Source: JAIBJN01 sp963775505
GTDB taxonomy: Bacteria; Actinomycetota; Thermoleophilia; Gaiellales; Gaiellaceae
Assembly: GCA_963775505.1 (NCBI GenBank)
Contig: CAVZIL010000003.1
Location: forward strand, 10,925-74,924
DNA length: 64,000 bases
Direction of reading: 5' to 3'
Positions 16,564-25,677 of this stretch are shown here, piece after piece. The notes under the pieces are model-generated. The model did no database searches. It saw only the letters and a list, made by a program, of their open reading frames with translations, and had not been told where the DNA came from. A program made the position numbers and the translations under genes. Numbering within the stretch: the first letter of the stretch is position 1; each line of letters begins with the position of its first letter.

Positions 16564-19500
16564 ATGTCCGAGTGCGCGTCCTGCGGCTTCGGCAACCGGC
16601 CGGGAGCGCTTTTCTGCGGCAGCTGCGGCGAGCAGCTCGGCCGTGCGTGCCCGGCCTGCGGCGAGATCGTCGCGCTCGAGCTCGGGTTCTGCACGAGTTG
16701 CGGCGCGGCGATGGCGCCCGCCGAGACCGAGCTGCCGATCGTCGAGGAGCGGAAGGTCGTCAGCGTCCTCTTCGCCGACCTCGTCGGCTTCACGGGCCGC
16801 GCCGAGCGGCTCGATCCGGAGGACGTCCGGCGCATGCTCGCGCCGTACCACTCCCGCGTGAAGTCCGAGCTCGAGAGCTACGGCGGCACGGTCGAGAAGT
16901 TCATCGGCGACGCGGTCGTCGCCCTCTTCGGGGCCCCGCTCGCGCACGAGGACGATCCGGAGCGGGCGGTCCGCGCGGCGGTGGCCGCCAGGGACGCGCT
17001 GGCCGAGCTGAACGCGGCAGACCCCACGCTCGGCCTGCGCGTTCGCATCGGCATCACGACCGGAGAGGCCATGATCGCCCTCTCGGCCCGGCCGCAGGAG
17101 GGCGAGGGAATGGCGACCGGCGACGTGGTCAACACGAGCTCCCGCCTGCAGGCTGCCGCGCCCGTCGACGGGATCCTCGTCGACGAGCCGACCTACCGGG
17201 CGACGGCGACCGCGATCGAGTACAGCGACGCGGAGCCCGTCCAGGCCAAGGGGAAGGCCGAGCCTGTGCCGGTCTGGGAGGTCGTCGCCCCGCGCACGCG
17301 CCTGGGCGTCGACATCGCGTTCAGGGGAGGCGCGGAGCTCGTCGGGCGGGAGGAGGAGCTCAGGCTCCTCCGCGACGCGGTCGCTCGCGCCGAGCGAGAG
17401 CGCTCGCCGCAGCTCGTGACGCTCGTCGGCGCGCCGGGCATCGGCAAGAGCCGCCTGCTGTACGAGCTGTGGTCGGCCCTGGCCAGGGATCCGGCGGTCT
17501 TCGCCTACTGGCGCCAGGGGCGCTCGCTGCCGTACGGGGAAGGCGTGAGCTTCTGGGCGCTCGGGGAGATGGTCAAGGCGCAGGCGGGAATCCTCGAGTC
17601 CGACGAGTCCGAGGCCGCGGGCGACAAGCTGAGCACGGCCGTCGCCGCCCTCATCGGCGACGAGGCCGAAGCGCGTTGGGTCGGCGAGCACCTGCGCCCG
17701 CTGATCGGGCTCGCCGGATCGCCGCAGGACGCCGCCGACCGCCGCCGCGAGGCCTTCGGCGCCTGGCGCCGCTTCTTCGAGGCCCTGGCCGAGCAGCGGC
17801 CGCTCGTGCTCGTCTTCGAGGATCTCCAGTGGGCCGACGACGGACTGCTCGACTTCGTCGACCACCTCGTCGACTGGGCCTCCAACGTGCCGATCCTCGT
17901 CGTCTGCACCGCTCGACCCGAGCTGCTCGAGCGCCGGCCCGGCTGGGGAGGCGGCAAGCGGAGCTCGCTGACGGTCTCGCTCTCGCCGCTCGCCGACGAG
18001 GAGACCGAGCGCCTGATCCGCGCCCTGATCGCCGAGAAGTCCGTCGACGAACGTCGCGCCGGCACGCTTCTGGCCCGCGCCGGCGGGAACCCGCTCTACG
18101 CGGAGGAGTACGTGCGCATGCTCGCCGGGCCGGCCGCGAGCGACGACCTGCCGCTTCCCGACACCGTCCAGGGGATCATCGCGGCGCGGCTCGACACCCT
18201 CGCGCCCGAGGAGAAGGCCCTCCTCCAGGACGCGGCGGTCGTGGGCAAGGTCTTCTGGGTCGGAGCGCTCGCAGCGGTCAGCGCCCGCCCGCGGGAGCAG
18301 GTCGACGAGGGGCTGCTGAGGCTCGAGCGGAAGGAGTTCGTCAGGCGCGAGCGGCGTTCCTCGGTGGCGGGCGAGACTGCGTTCGTCTTCCGGCACGTCC
18401 TCGTTCGCGACGTGGCCTACGCGCAGATCCCGCGGGCGCGGCGGGCCGAGACGCACAGGCTCGCGGCCGAGTGGCTGGAGAGCCTCGCCGGGGACCGGGC
18501 CGAGGACCTCGCCGACCTGATCGCGCACCACTACCTGAGCGCGCTCCAGTTCGCGCGCGCCGCGGGGCTGGCCCTTGGCGACCTTCCCGACCGGGCGCGG
18601 CACGCCCTGCGCGAGGCCGGCGACCGCGCGCTCGCGCTCTCCGCCTACGCGGCCGCCGTGCGCTTCTACCGGGAGGCCCTTGCCTCGTGGCCCGAGGGCG
18701 ACGCGGAGCGGCCGACGCTCCTCCTGCGCTACGGACAGGCGCTGTTCCGCTCGGAAGGAACCGGCGCCGACACGCTCGCGCAGGCCGCCGCCGAGCTCCT
18801 GGACGCCGACGACGTCGAGCTCGCAGCGGAGGGGGAGGTGCTGCTCGCCGACCTGCTCCTGAGCGTGCAGGGGAGAACCGACGAGTCGGTGGCGCACCTC
18901 GAGCACGCCGTTTCGCTCCTGGCCGAGCGACCGTCATCGCGGTCGAAGGTGCGAGTTCTCGCCGGGCGAGCGCACGCTCACCTCGCCCTCGACGAGGCGG
19001 AGGACGCGGTCGCGGCGGCGCGTGAAGCCCTGCGGATGGCCGACGAGCTCGACCTGGACGAGCTTCGCTCGCACACGCTGTCGACGCTCGGATTCGCACG
19101 AGTGATGACCGGCGACCTCGACGGCCTGCACGACCTGCGCCAGAGCGTCGACCTCGCGGCCGCCGCCAAGTCGCCCCAGGCCGCACGCGGCCTCAACCTC
19201 CTCGCCTCTGTGACCGCCGAGCTCGGCGACCTGGCACAGGCGTTCGAGCTCTACGGGGAGAGCCGCCGCGTCGCGGAGCGCTTCGGCGACGCGCCCGTCC
19301 TCCGCTGGCTCGACGTGGAGGCCATGTACGAGCGCTACTGGCGCGGGGACTGGGACGGCGCGGTCGAGATCGGCGCCGGCCTCGCGGCCGAGAGCACCGA
19401 TGGGGGCGGCCCGCAGCACGAGCTCGACGTCCTGCTCATCGGCGCGAAGATCGCCCTGGCGCGCCGCGGCCCCGAGCAGGCGCTGGAGGACGCGGAACGG

Positions 19501-19986
19501 GCGCTCGAGCTGGCACGAGGCGTCGGCGCTCCGCAGATTCTCTTTCCGGCGCTCGCGTTCGACGCACATGCGCTCGCCGCGGCCGGGCGGGCGGACGAGG
19601 GCGCTCGGGCGGCGGACGAGCTGGTGCGGCTGTGGCTCGACGAGGGGCGCGGGCTCTCGCTGGCCTCGTTCTGGCTGGCCGACCTCGCCTTTGCGCTCGC
19701 GGAGCTCGATCGCGCCGTCGAGCTGGCGGGCGCCGCGGCGCGGGCGCGCACCCACACGCGCTGGCTCGACGCAGCCGGGGCCGTCGCGGAGGGGGACTGG
19801 CCGCGGGCGGCGGGCGTCTTCGCCGGCATCGGGTCGCTCCCGGACGAGGCGCTGGCGCGGGCGAAGGCCGCGGCCGCCCTCGAGGCGGCCGGACGCTCAG
19901 CCGAGGCCGGCGAGCAGCTTCGCCGAGCGACGGCCTTCTTCGCGGACGTCGGCGCAGCCGCGCAGGCTCACGCCCCCGCCAAGTAA
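16564..19986 (+). CDS. Zinc-ribbon adenylate/guanylate cyclase fused to AAA/TPR regulator
   Basis: A 1140-residue signalling protein. Residues 1-50 carry three CxxC knuckles (CASCG, CGSCG, CPACG/CTSCG), a zinc-ribbon lead. Residues ~60-235 are a class III cyclase: VVSVLFADLVGFTGRAERLD gives the first metal Asp and EKFIGDAVVALFG the second. From ~250 an ATPase follows with Walker A GAPGIGKSRLL (~289) and Walker B VLVFEDLQWADD. The remaining ~550 residues are helical TPR-like repeats. It matches a large actinobacterial family of predicted ATP-dependent cyclase-regulators; the signal sensed is unknown. A TAGACT box sits eight bases upstream of the ATG and there is no Shine-Dalgarno. Confidence 0.88.
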   Translation: MSECASCGFGNRPGALFCGSCGEQLGRACPACGEIVALELGFCTSCGAAMAPAETELPIVEERKVVSVLFADLVGFTGRAERLDPEDVRRMLAPYHSRVKSELESYGGTVEKFIGDAVVALFGAPLAHEDDPERAVRAAVAARDALAELNAADPTLGLRVRIGITTGEAMIALSARPQEGEGMATGDVVNTSSRLQAAAPVDGILVDEPTYRATATAIEYSDAEPVQAKGKAEPVPVWEVVAPRTRLGVDIAFRGGAELVGREEELRLLRDAVARAERERSPQLVTLVGAPGIGKSRLLYELWSALARDPAVFAYWRQGRSLPYGEGVSFWALGEMVKAQAGILESDESEAAGDKLSTAVAALIGDEAEARWVGEHLRPLIGLAGSPQDAADRRREAFGAWRRFFEALAEQRPLVLVFEDLQWADDGLLDFVDHLVDWASNVPILVVCTARPELLERRPGWGGGKRSSLTVSLSPLADEETERLIRALIAEKSVDERRAGTLLARAGGNPLYAEEYVRMLAGPAASDDLPLPDTVQGIIAARLDTLAPEEKALLQDAAVVGKVFWVGALAAVSARPREQVDEGLLRLERKEFVRRERRSSVAGETAFVFRHVLVRDVAYAQIPRARRAETHRLAAEWLESLAGDRAEDLADLIAHHYLSALQFARAAGLALGDLPDRARHALREAGDRALALSAYAAAVRFYREALASWPEGDAERPTLLLRYGQALFRSEGTGADTLAQAAAELLDADDVELAAEGEVLLADLLLSVQGRTDESVAHLEHAVSLLAERPSSRSKVRVLAGRAHAHLALDEAEDAVAAAREALRMADELDLDELRSHTLSTLGFARVMTGDLDGLHDLRQSVDLAAAAKSPQAARGLNLLASVTAELGDLAQAFELYGESRRVAERFGDAPVLRWLDVEAMYERYWRGDWDGAVEIGAGLAAESTDGGGPQHELDVLLIGAKIALARRGPEQALEDAERALELARGVGAPQILFPALAFDAHALAAAGRADEGARAADELVRLWLDEGRGLSLASFWLADLAFALAELDRAVELAGAAARARTHTRWLDAAGAVAEGDWPRAAGVFAGIGSLPDEALARAKAAAALEAAGRSAEAGEQLRRATAFFADVGAAAQAHAPAK

Positions 19987-20010
19987 CACGGCGCTACCTG
20001 ACGACGCCGG

Positions 20011-20277
20011 CTAGCCCCCTCGCCTGGGTCCCCCCTCCGCCTCGGCCGGGCTCTTGAGGACGATGCCGGCCTCGCCGGCAACGGCCTTGAGCGCCTTCCG
20101 CAGCTTCTTCGGATCCTTCACCTTGGACATGTTGACGAGCACGAAGTACTTGCCCTTCTCGTCCAGGCCGACGAAGAGAACCCTGCCGCCGTGGGCCCTG
20201 ACCGTCTTCCGGATCTTGGCGTCGTTCGCCCGCGGCCCTGTCGCGCCCGGGCTCACGCGGAACCAGTGATGTGGCAT
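20011..20277 (-). CDS. 88-residue basic hypothetical protein
   Basis: A small lysine/arginine-rich protein starting at ATG 20277 with GGAGGAGGG six bases upstream. MPHHWFRVSPGATGPRAND begins a predicted beta-rich half, and RVLFVGLDEKGKYFVLVNMS followed by KVKDPKKLRKALKAV suggests a strand pair and a helix. The tail is disordered and Pro/Gly rich. It is convergent with the cyclase gene and divergent from the c-di-GMP hub. Function unknown. Confidence 0.55.
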   Translation of the reverse strand: MPHHWFRVSPGATGPRANDAKIRKTVRAHGGRVLFVGLDEKGKYFVLVNMSKVKDPKKLRKALKAVAGEAGIVLKSPAEAEGGPRRGG

Positions 20278-20454
20278 CCGTTACCCTCCTCCGTCTTCCA
20301 GCCGGGCATCCTTGCACACCGAAGCGGCAGGGGCGAGGAGCCCTGAACAGGAGACTAATCCCCCTTTCGAGTGAGGGATGCGGCCTGAGAGCCGAGTTGA
20401 ATTTGATCTTGGCTTCCGTCGGGGGAGCCGCGAAGAGGAGGTACCTGCGGCCGC

Positions 20455-23172
20455 GTGGAACTCAGAGAGGTGAACAGCCTGGTTCCCGAGGCGACCCAGG
20501 CGACGCCGCCCCCCTCGCCTCCCGCCCGCGCGGACGGGCTCGTCGACTCCTATCGGCGGCTCGCTGACGTCTTCCACGAGGTTCTCTCCGAGCAGACGCA
20601 CTCGACCGTCCTCGAGCGGATCGCGGACTCGCTCGCCGCCGTGATCCCCTACGACGCCTTCACGATCTACCAGGCCGACGAGGCGCGACGCCTGCTCATC
20701 CCCGTGATGGCCCGCGACCGCTGGGCCGACGAGATCATGAGCGACCGCCCGGTGCTCGGCGAGGGCATCACCGGCTGGGCGATCGACCACGGCGAGCCGC
20801 AGCTCGTCAACGAGGCCCACCTCGACCCGCGCGTGAAGACCGTCCCCGGCACGCCCGACGAGCCCGAGGCGCTCATCTCCGTACCGCTCGTCGCCCGCGG
20901 CGCGGTCAAGGGCGCGCTGAACGTCTACCGGCTGGGCGAGGGCGCGAGCTTCTCCGAGGAGGAGTTCGAGCTGGCGAAGCGCTTCGGCGACGCCGCCGCC
21001 CTGGCCCTCGACAACGCGCAGGTGCGGGCGGCGCTCGAGCTGCAGGCGCAGACCGACTCGCTCACGGGCCTCTACAACCACCGCTACTTCCACGAGCGCC
21101 TCCGCTCCGAGCTGAACCGCGCGAGCCGCACCCACGACTCCATCGCCGTGCTCATGCTCGACATCGACGACTTCAAGCGCGTCAACGACATCCACGGCCA
21201 CGGCAGCGGCGACCTCGTGCTCGTCGAGCTCGCCGACCTCCTGCGGGGGCTCGTACGGGCCTCGGACGTCGTCTGCCGGCTCGGAGGCGAGGAGTTCGGC
21301 GTGATCATGGCCTCCTGCGACGCAGGCGACGCGCTCGGGCTCGCCCGTCGGATCGTGGACACGCTCGGCGAGGCGCAGATCGAGCCCGCCGGTCGGCTCA
21401 GCATGTCCATCGGCATCGCGCAGGGGCCGGAGCACGCCATGAACCCGCGCGAGCTCGTCGCCTGCGCGGAGATCGCGATGATGACCGCAAAGGCCCGCGG
21501 GAAGGATCAGGCCGTCCTCTTCGAGGAGGAGGCGGGCGAGCGCCCGGAGCCGCTGGCGACGGGCCGAGACGTCCGCTCGATCGCGCACCTGAAGATGCTC
21601 CAGAGCCTGGCGGGCAAGCTCAACCGGCTGAACGACGTCCGCGAGATCGGCGCCGCGATCGTCAACGAGCTGCGCATGCTCGTCGACTACCACAGCTGTC
21701 GCCTGTACGTCGTCGACGGCGACGAGCTCGTCCCGGTCGCCTGGCGCGGCGACCTCGATCCCCACGCGGACGAGAGCGTCGAAGCGCTCACCTGCGGGAT
21801 CGGCGAGGGCATCACCGGCCGGGTGGCAGAGAGCGGCGAGTCGATCCTCCTGGCGAACGCGCTGGACTGCGACTACGCCGTCACGATCCCGGGCACGGAG
21901 GACGTCGACGAGTCGATCATCGCGGTTCCGCTCAACTACGGCACCCGCGTGATCGGGGCGGTCGTCGTCTCCAAGCTCGGCGTCGGCCAGTTCGACGAAG
22001 ACGACGTCCGGCTGCTGGAGGTCCTCGGCGGCCACGCCTCCGTCGCGCTCGAGAACGCACGCCTCTACGAGGCCGAGCGCCTCGAGGCGAGACGGGCGAG
22101 GACGTCGCTCGAGATCTCGAACGCGCTCCTCGACTTCAGCCGCCGCCTCGCGCTGGCCGGGTCCCTCGACGAGGTGCTCGAGCGCGCGGTCGAGCTGGCC
22201 GCCCGGCTGCTCGACAAGCCCCGCTCCTCGGTCTGGCTGCAGGACCGGGCCGGCGAGGACCTCGTCGCCCGCGCGCTCTACGGCTACGACTGGCGCGACG
22301 CGGCGATCCTGAGCGGAATCGTCCTCCCGGACGAGCGCGCCCGCGAGATCCTCGGCGGCGACGAGCCCTTCCAGCTCGAAGCGGCGAGGTTCCCCGTGCG
22401 CGGAGCCGCCGAGCTTGGGCACGGGCTGATCGCGGTGGCCCCGCTGCGGCTCGACGGCGACCGGCTCGGCTGCATCGCCGTCCGCACGGGGCGCGAGGGC
22501 GGCGCCTTCGACGAGCGCAGCATGCGCCTCCTCGCCGGCGTCGCGCACCAGGTGAAGCTGGCGGTCGCAAACGCGGCGAGCTACGAGAGCCTCGAGCGGA
22601 CGTTCCTCTCCACGGTCGAGGCGCTCGCCAACGCCCTCGAGGCGAACGACGAGTACACGTCCTCGCACGCGCGGTGGATCACCGACATGGCCCTCCACGT
22701 CGGGCGCGAGCTGGGGATGGATCCCAAGGCGCTCAAGCGCCTCGAGCTCGGCGCCCTCTTCCACGACATCGGCAAGATCGGCGTCCCCGAGGCGATCCTC
22801 GCCAAGCCGGGGCCGCTCTCCGACGAGGAGTGGAAGGTCGTCAGGCTTCACCCGGAGCTCGGTGCGGGCATCCTCGCCCCGATCGAGCGGCTCGAGCAGG
22901 TCTGCGAGATCGTTCGCCACTGCCACGAGCACTGGGACGGCAGCGGCTACCCGACCGGGCTCGCCGGCGAGGAGATCCCGCTCGAGTCCCGCGTCATCCT
23001 CGTCTGCGACGCCTACCACGCCATGACGACCGACCGCCCGTACCGCGGACGGCTCCCGGTCGAGGAGGCGTGCCGGCGGCTCCGCGAGGCGGCGGGCACC
23101 CAGTTCGACCCGCAGGTCGTCGAGGTCTTCCTCGCGCTCGACGCCCCCGCGCTAGCCGGCCGCGCCGCCTAG
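20455..23172 (+). CDS. GAF-GGDEF-GAF-GAF-HD-GYP cyclic-di-GMP protein
   Basis: A 905-residue cytoplasmic protein predicted both to make and break c-di-GMP. The order is GAF (~30-185), GGDEF with an intact GGEEF site (~279-283) and substrate region DIDDFKRVNDIHGHGSGD, two more GAF domains (~380-715), then HD-GYP with HDIGKIGVPEAIL (~770) and HCHEHWDGSGYPTG (~823-836). No I-site RxxD is seen five residues before GGEEF (DVVCRL), so product inhibition may be absent. Start GTG 20455 has GAGGAGG 13 bases upstream. The 177 bases before it contain small possible hairpins but no riboswitch I recognise. Confidence 0.9.
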   Translation: MELREVNSLVPEATQATPPPSPPARADGLVDSYRRLADVFHEVLSEQTHSTVLERIADSLAAVIPYDAFTIYQADEARRLLIPVMARDRWADEIMSDRPVLGEGITGWAIDHGEPQLVNEAHLDPRVKTVPGTPDEPEALISVPLVARGAVKGALNVYRLGEGASFSEEEFELAKRFGDAAALALDNAQVRAALELQAQTDSLTGLYNHRYFHERLRSELNRASRTHDSIAVLMLDIDDFKRVNDIHGHGSGDLVLVELADLLRGLVRASDVVCRLGGEEFGVIMASCDAGDALGLARRIVDTLGEAQIEPAGRLSMSIGIAQGPEHAMNPRELVACAEIAMMTAKARGKDQAVLFEEEAGERPEPLATGRDVRSIAHLKMLQSLAGKLNRLNDVREIGAAIVNELRMLVDYHSCRLYVVDGDELVPVAWRGDLDPHADESVEALTCGIGEGITGRVAESGESILLANALDCDYAVTIPGTEDVDESIIAVPLNYGTRVIGAVVVSKLGVGQFDEDDVRLLEVLGGHASVALENARLYEAERLEARRARTSLEISNALLDFSRRLALAGSLDEVLERAVELAARLLDKPRSSVWLQDRAGEDLVARALYGYDWRDAAILSGIVLPDERAREILGGDEPFQLEAARFPVRGAAELGHGLIAVAPLRLDGDRLGCIAVRTGREGGAFDERSMRLLAGVAHQVKLAVANAASYESLERTFLSTVEALANALEANDEYTSSHARWITDMALHVGRELGMDPKALKRLELGALFHDIGKIGVPEAILAKPGPLSDEEWKVVRLHPELGAGILAPIERLEQVCEIVRHCHEHWDGSGYPTGLAGEEIPLESRVILVCDAYHAMTTDRPYRGRLPVEEACRRLREAAGTQFDPQVVEVFLALDAPALAGRAA

Positions 23173-23619
23173 TTCCACCTTCTGGATCGTCACCGGCTCG
23201 AGCGGGCGGTCGCCGGCATCGCGGTCGACCTCCGAGATGGCGTCGACCACGTCCATTCCCTCGGTGACGCGGCCGAAGACGGTGTGCTTGCCGTCCAGCC
23301 AGGGTGCGGCCTCGGTGGTGACGATGAAGAACTGGCTCCCGTTCGTGTTCGGGCCGCGGTTGGCCATGGCCAGGGCGCCGCGGACGACGCGGTGCTCGTT
23401 GTCCTCGTCCTCGAACTCGTAGCCGGGGCCGCCGGTGCCGTCCCCGTCCGGGCAGCCGCCCTGGATCATGAAGTCGGGAATGACGCGGTGGAAAGTGATG
23501 CCGTCGTAGAAGCCGTCGCGCGAGAGCTTCGTGAAGTTTTCGACGGTCTTGGGCGCGTCCCCGTCCAAGAGCTCGACGACGACGGGGCCGTGTGTAGTGT
23601 GGATCGTCGCTTCTGTCAT
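23152..23619 (-). CDS. Cyclophilin-type peptidyl-prolyl isomerase
   Basis: A 155-residue cytoplasmic cyclophilin. FHRVIPDFMIQGGCPDGDGTGGPGY carries the catalytic Arg, Phe and Met/Gln, and MANRGPNTNGSQFFIVT and HTVFGRVTEGMDVVDAI complete the active site. It catalyses cis-trans proline isomerisation during folding. The start at 23619 is set by conserved MTEATIHTTHGPVVVEL. A TACGGT box lies six bases upstream, again without a Shine-Dalgarno. The 3' end overlaps the c-di-GMP gene by 21 bases. The start codon shares bases with the divergent gene's start. Confidence 0.92.
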   Translation of the reverse strand: MTEATIHTTHGPVVVELLDGDAPKTVENFTKLSRDGFYDGITFHRVIPDFMIQGGCPDGDGTGGPGYEFEDEDNEHRVVRGALAMANRGPNTNGSQFFIVTTEAAPWLDGKHTVFGRVTEGMDVVDAISEVDRDAGDRPLEPVTIQKVELGGAAG

Positions 23620-24484
23620 GCCGCCACCGTATCGGAACCCGTCGAAGCGCCTCTGGTACGCGATCTCGCTGCCGGAGCGGGCGGTCCGCGCGCTCGTGGG
23701 CACGCTCGGAGGGCTGCTCCACGAGAGCGCTCAGGTGGTCCTGCCCCGCTTCGTGCGCCGTTCGCGGCTCTACGAGGCGACGGCGAAGAACGCGCTGCGG
23801 ATCGCCGTCGAGGCGGTCGGGCGCGTGGAGCCGGCGGAGCCTCCCGAGGTCTCCGCGACGGAGATCACCAAGCGCAAGGCCGCCGGGAACGTGGTCGAGC
23901 TCGGCTCGATCGCGGCCTTCGGCTTCTCGCCGCTCTGGCTTCTGGCGGCGGCCTCCGACGTCGTGCACGGCTCGCGGGTCTACCTCGCGTCCTTCGTGGA
24001 CGAGCTGAAGCGCGCCGGCGTCCTGGCCGAGGAGCGCGAGATCGCCTCCGTCGACGAGCTCCTCGAGGTGCTGGAGAACGCCTCGGGCCGCACCGCGGGG
24101 CTGATCGACGTCCCGCCGCTCGAGCTCGCCGAGCTGCGCTCGACGCTCGGCGAGTTCCGGGCCGACGCGTCGGGCCTTCCCGGCCCGAAGGAGCTCGCTT
24201 CGCTCTACGGCGGGCTCCGGGCCGAGGCCGCCCGCGAGCGCGGCTCGCTCCTCGAGGTGTCCGTCGGGATGGGGATGGCCTTCCTGCTCTCGGCCAGGAA
24301 CGTGACGAGCACGCACCTCGCGATCCCCTACCGCGAGGACTGGGCGCCCCTACGCCGCGAGGGCTTCGCCGCCTACGCGCGCCGGGTGGGCGCGCCGTAC
24401 GCACGGGCCGTCGGCGGCCACTTCGACCCGAAGCGGCCGTCGTGGACGGAACGCCTGCTTCTCAAGCTGGCAAAGGCTCGTTAG
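23618..24484 (+). CDS. Hypothetical protein, weakly EcsC-like
   Basis: A 288-residue protein beginning at an ATG that interlocks with the cyclophilin ATG in the tetramer CATG. GTLGGLLHESAQVVLPRFVRRS is amphipathic, GNVVELGSIAAFGFSPLWLLAAASDVVHGSRVYL is a hydrophobic stretch that could be a membrane hairpin, and the C-terminal GSLLEVSVGMGMAFLLSARNV is also apolar. The layout resembles EcsC-type proteins, but I am not certain. GTG 23696 is an alternative start that would avoid the overlap. No frame damage. Confidence 0.55.
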   Translation: MPPPYRNPSKRLWYAISLPERAVRALVGTLGGLLHESAQVVLPRFVRRSRLYEATAKNALRIAVEAVGRVEPAEPPEVSATEITKRKAAGNVVELGSIAAFGFSPLWLLAAASDVVHGSRVYLASFVDELKRAGVLAEEREIASVDELLEVLENASGRTAGLIDVPPLELAELRSTLGEFRADASGLPGPKELASLYGGLRAEAARERGSLLEVSVGMGMAFLLSARNVTSTHLAIPYREDWAPLRREGFAAYARRVGAPYARAVGGHFDPKRPSWTERLLLKLAKAR

Positions 24485-24568
24485 CCCAAACCTCTAGCAA
24501 TCTCCGCAAAAGCTCCTACAGTCTCAGTAGGGACCCGCGCTGCTTGCGGCCGGTGAGGGGAGGCGCGT

Positions 24569-25675
24569 TTGCCTACTGCGGAGACTACGACCTGGATCGC
24601 CGTTGGCGCGTCCGTGCTGGCGGTACTCCTGCTGATGCTCTCGATCGTCCTCGCGCTGCGTCTTCGGCGCGGCGGCGACGCAGCGGCACGCTCCCGGCAC
24701 GAGGTCGAGCTGGCCTGGGAGGAGGCCCGGCGGGAGCGCGCCGCCTCCACCCGGGCGCGGAGCGAGCTCCACTGGCTTCGCAACCTCGCCGACACTGGAG
24801 CGTCGGAGTCGCTCGACGGCGCGCTGCGGCGCGTGCTCGAGTCGGCGACCGGGCTGGGCGAGTCGGCGGCGGCCATGCTCGTCCTTCCGCAGGCCGGCGA
24901 GGAGCCGCTCGTGGCGATCTTCGGGCTCTCGCCGGAGGAGTCCTTCCGCGAGCTGCTCGGCCTGCCTCCGGGCGGAAGCGAGGCACGCGCCATCAGCCTC
25001 GGCTACCGCTACACCGAGGAGGAGGCCGCGCGCGACGAGTTCCGCCTGAGCGGCGGCCTCGCGCTTCCCGTTGTCGACCGGGACGGCGGGCGCCTCGGGA
25101 CGCTCGCCGTCTTCTGGCGTCGCGTCGAGCACGAGGCGACGGAGGAGCAGCTGGAGCGGCTCGAAGGCCTGGCCGGGGCGCTGGGTCCCTGGCTCCGCAA
25201 CGTCTTTCGCTTCGAGGAGGTCCGGCGCGCCGCCGACCTGGACGCGACAGGGCTCCCCGGGCGCCGCACTCTGCGCGAGGCGCTCGCCGTCGAGTGCGCC
25301 CGGGCGCGGCGCTACTCCCATCCTCTCAGCCTCTTGCTCCTACGCGCGACGGGAGAGCCGGAGAGCGTGCAAACGGCCGCGGAGCGTCTTCCCACGGACG
25401 TGCGCATGCCCGACCGCGTCCATCACCTCGGCGAGGGTCGCTTCGCGGTCGTGCTCCCGGAGTCGTCGCTCGTCGACGCCGAGCGTCTCTCGCGGAGGCT
25501 CCGCCTGGCGCTGGGCGAAGGGCGCACGCCGGCAGCGTTCGTCGAGCTTCGGTTCGAGGACGACGCCGTGTCCCTGCTCGAGCGGGCCGAGTCCGCGCTC
25601 GCGGGCGCCGAGCTTCTTGCCGGCTCAGCCGGGATCGGCCCGAGGGCTGTTGAACCCGGCGGCCGGGGCGTTTAG
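24569..25675 (+). CDS. Membrane-anchored GAF protein with degenerate GGDEF domain
   Basis: A 368-residue protein: one N-terminal membrane helix (WIAVGASVLAVLLLMLSIVLAL), a coiled stretch, a GAF domain (~80-215) and a GGDEF-like domain. The entry motif is recognisable as DATGLPGRRTLREAL, but the catalytic loop reads LGEGRFAVVLPE where GGDEF should be, so it cannot make c-di-GMP and may bind a nucleotide or partner. TTG start. The stop is two bases before the next start, so they are co-transcribed. Confidence 0.75.
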   Translation: MPTAETTTWIAVGASVLAVLLLMLSIVLALRLRRGGDAAARSRHEVELAWEEARRERAASTRARSELHWLRNLADTGASESLDGALRRVLESATGLGESAAAMLVLPQAGEEPLVAIFGLSPEESFRELLGLPPGGSEARAISLGYRYTEEEAARDEFRLSGGLALPVVDRDGGRLGTLAVFWRRVEHEATEEQLERLEGLAGALGPWLRNVFRFEEVRRAADLDATGLPGRRTLREALAVECARARRYSHPLSLLLLRATGEPESVQTAAERLPTDVRMPDRVHHLGEGRFAVVLPESSLVDAERLSRRLRLALGEGRTPAAFVELRFEDDAVSLLERAESALAGAELLAGSAGIGPRAVEPGGRGV

Positions 25676-25677
25676 GT

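Noticed and set aside
20278..20454. Possible c-di-GMP riboswitch in front of the GGDEF/HD-GYP gene
   Set aside because: The stretch has small possible stems (ATCCC/GGGAT) but no GEMM-type conserved core or tetraloop receptor that I can recognise; no feature called.
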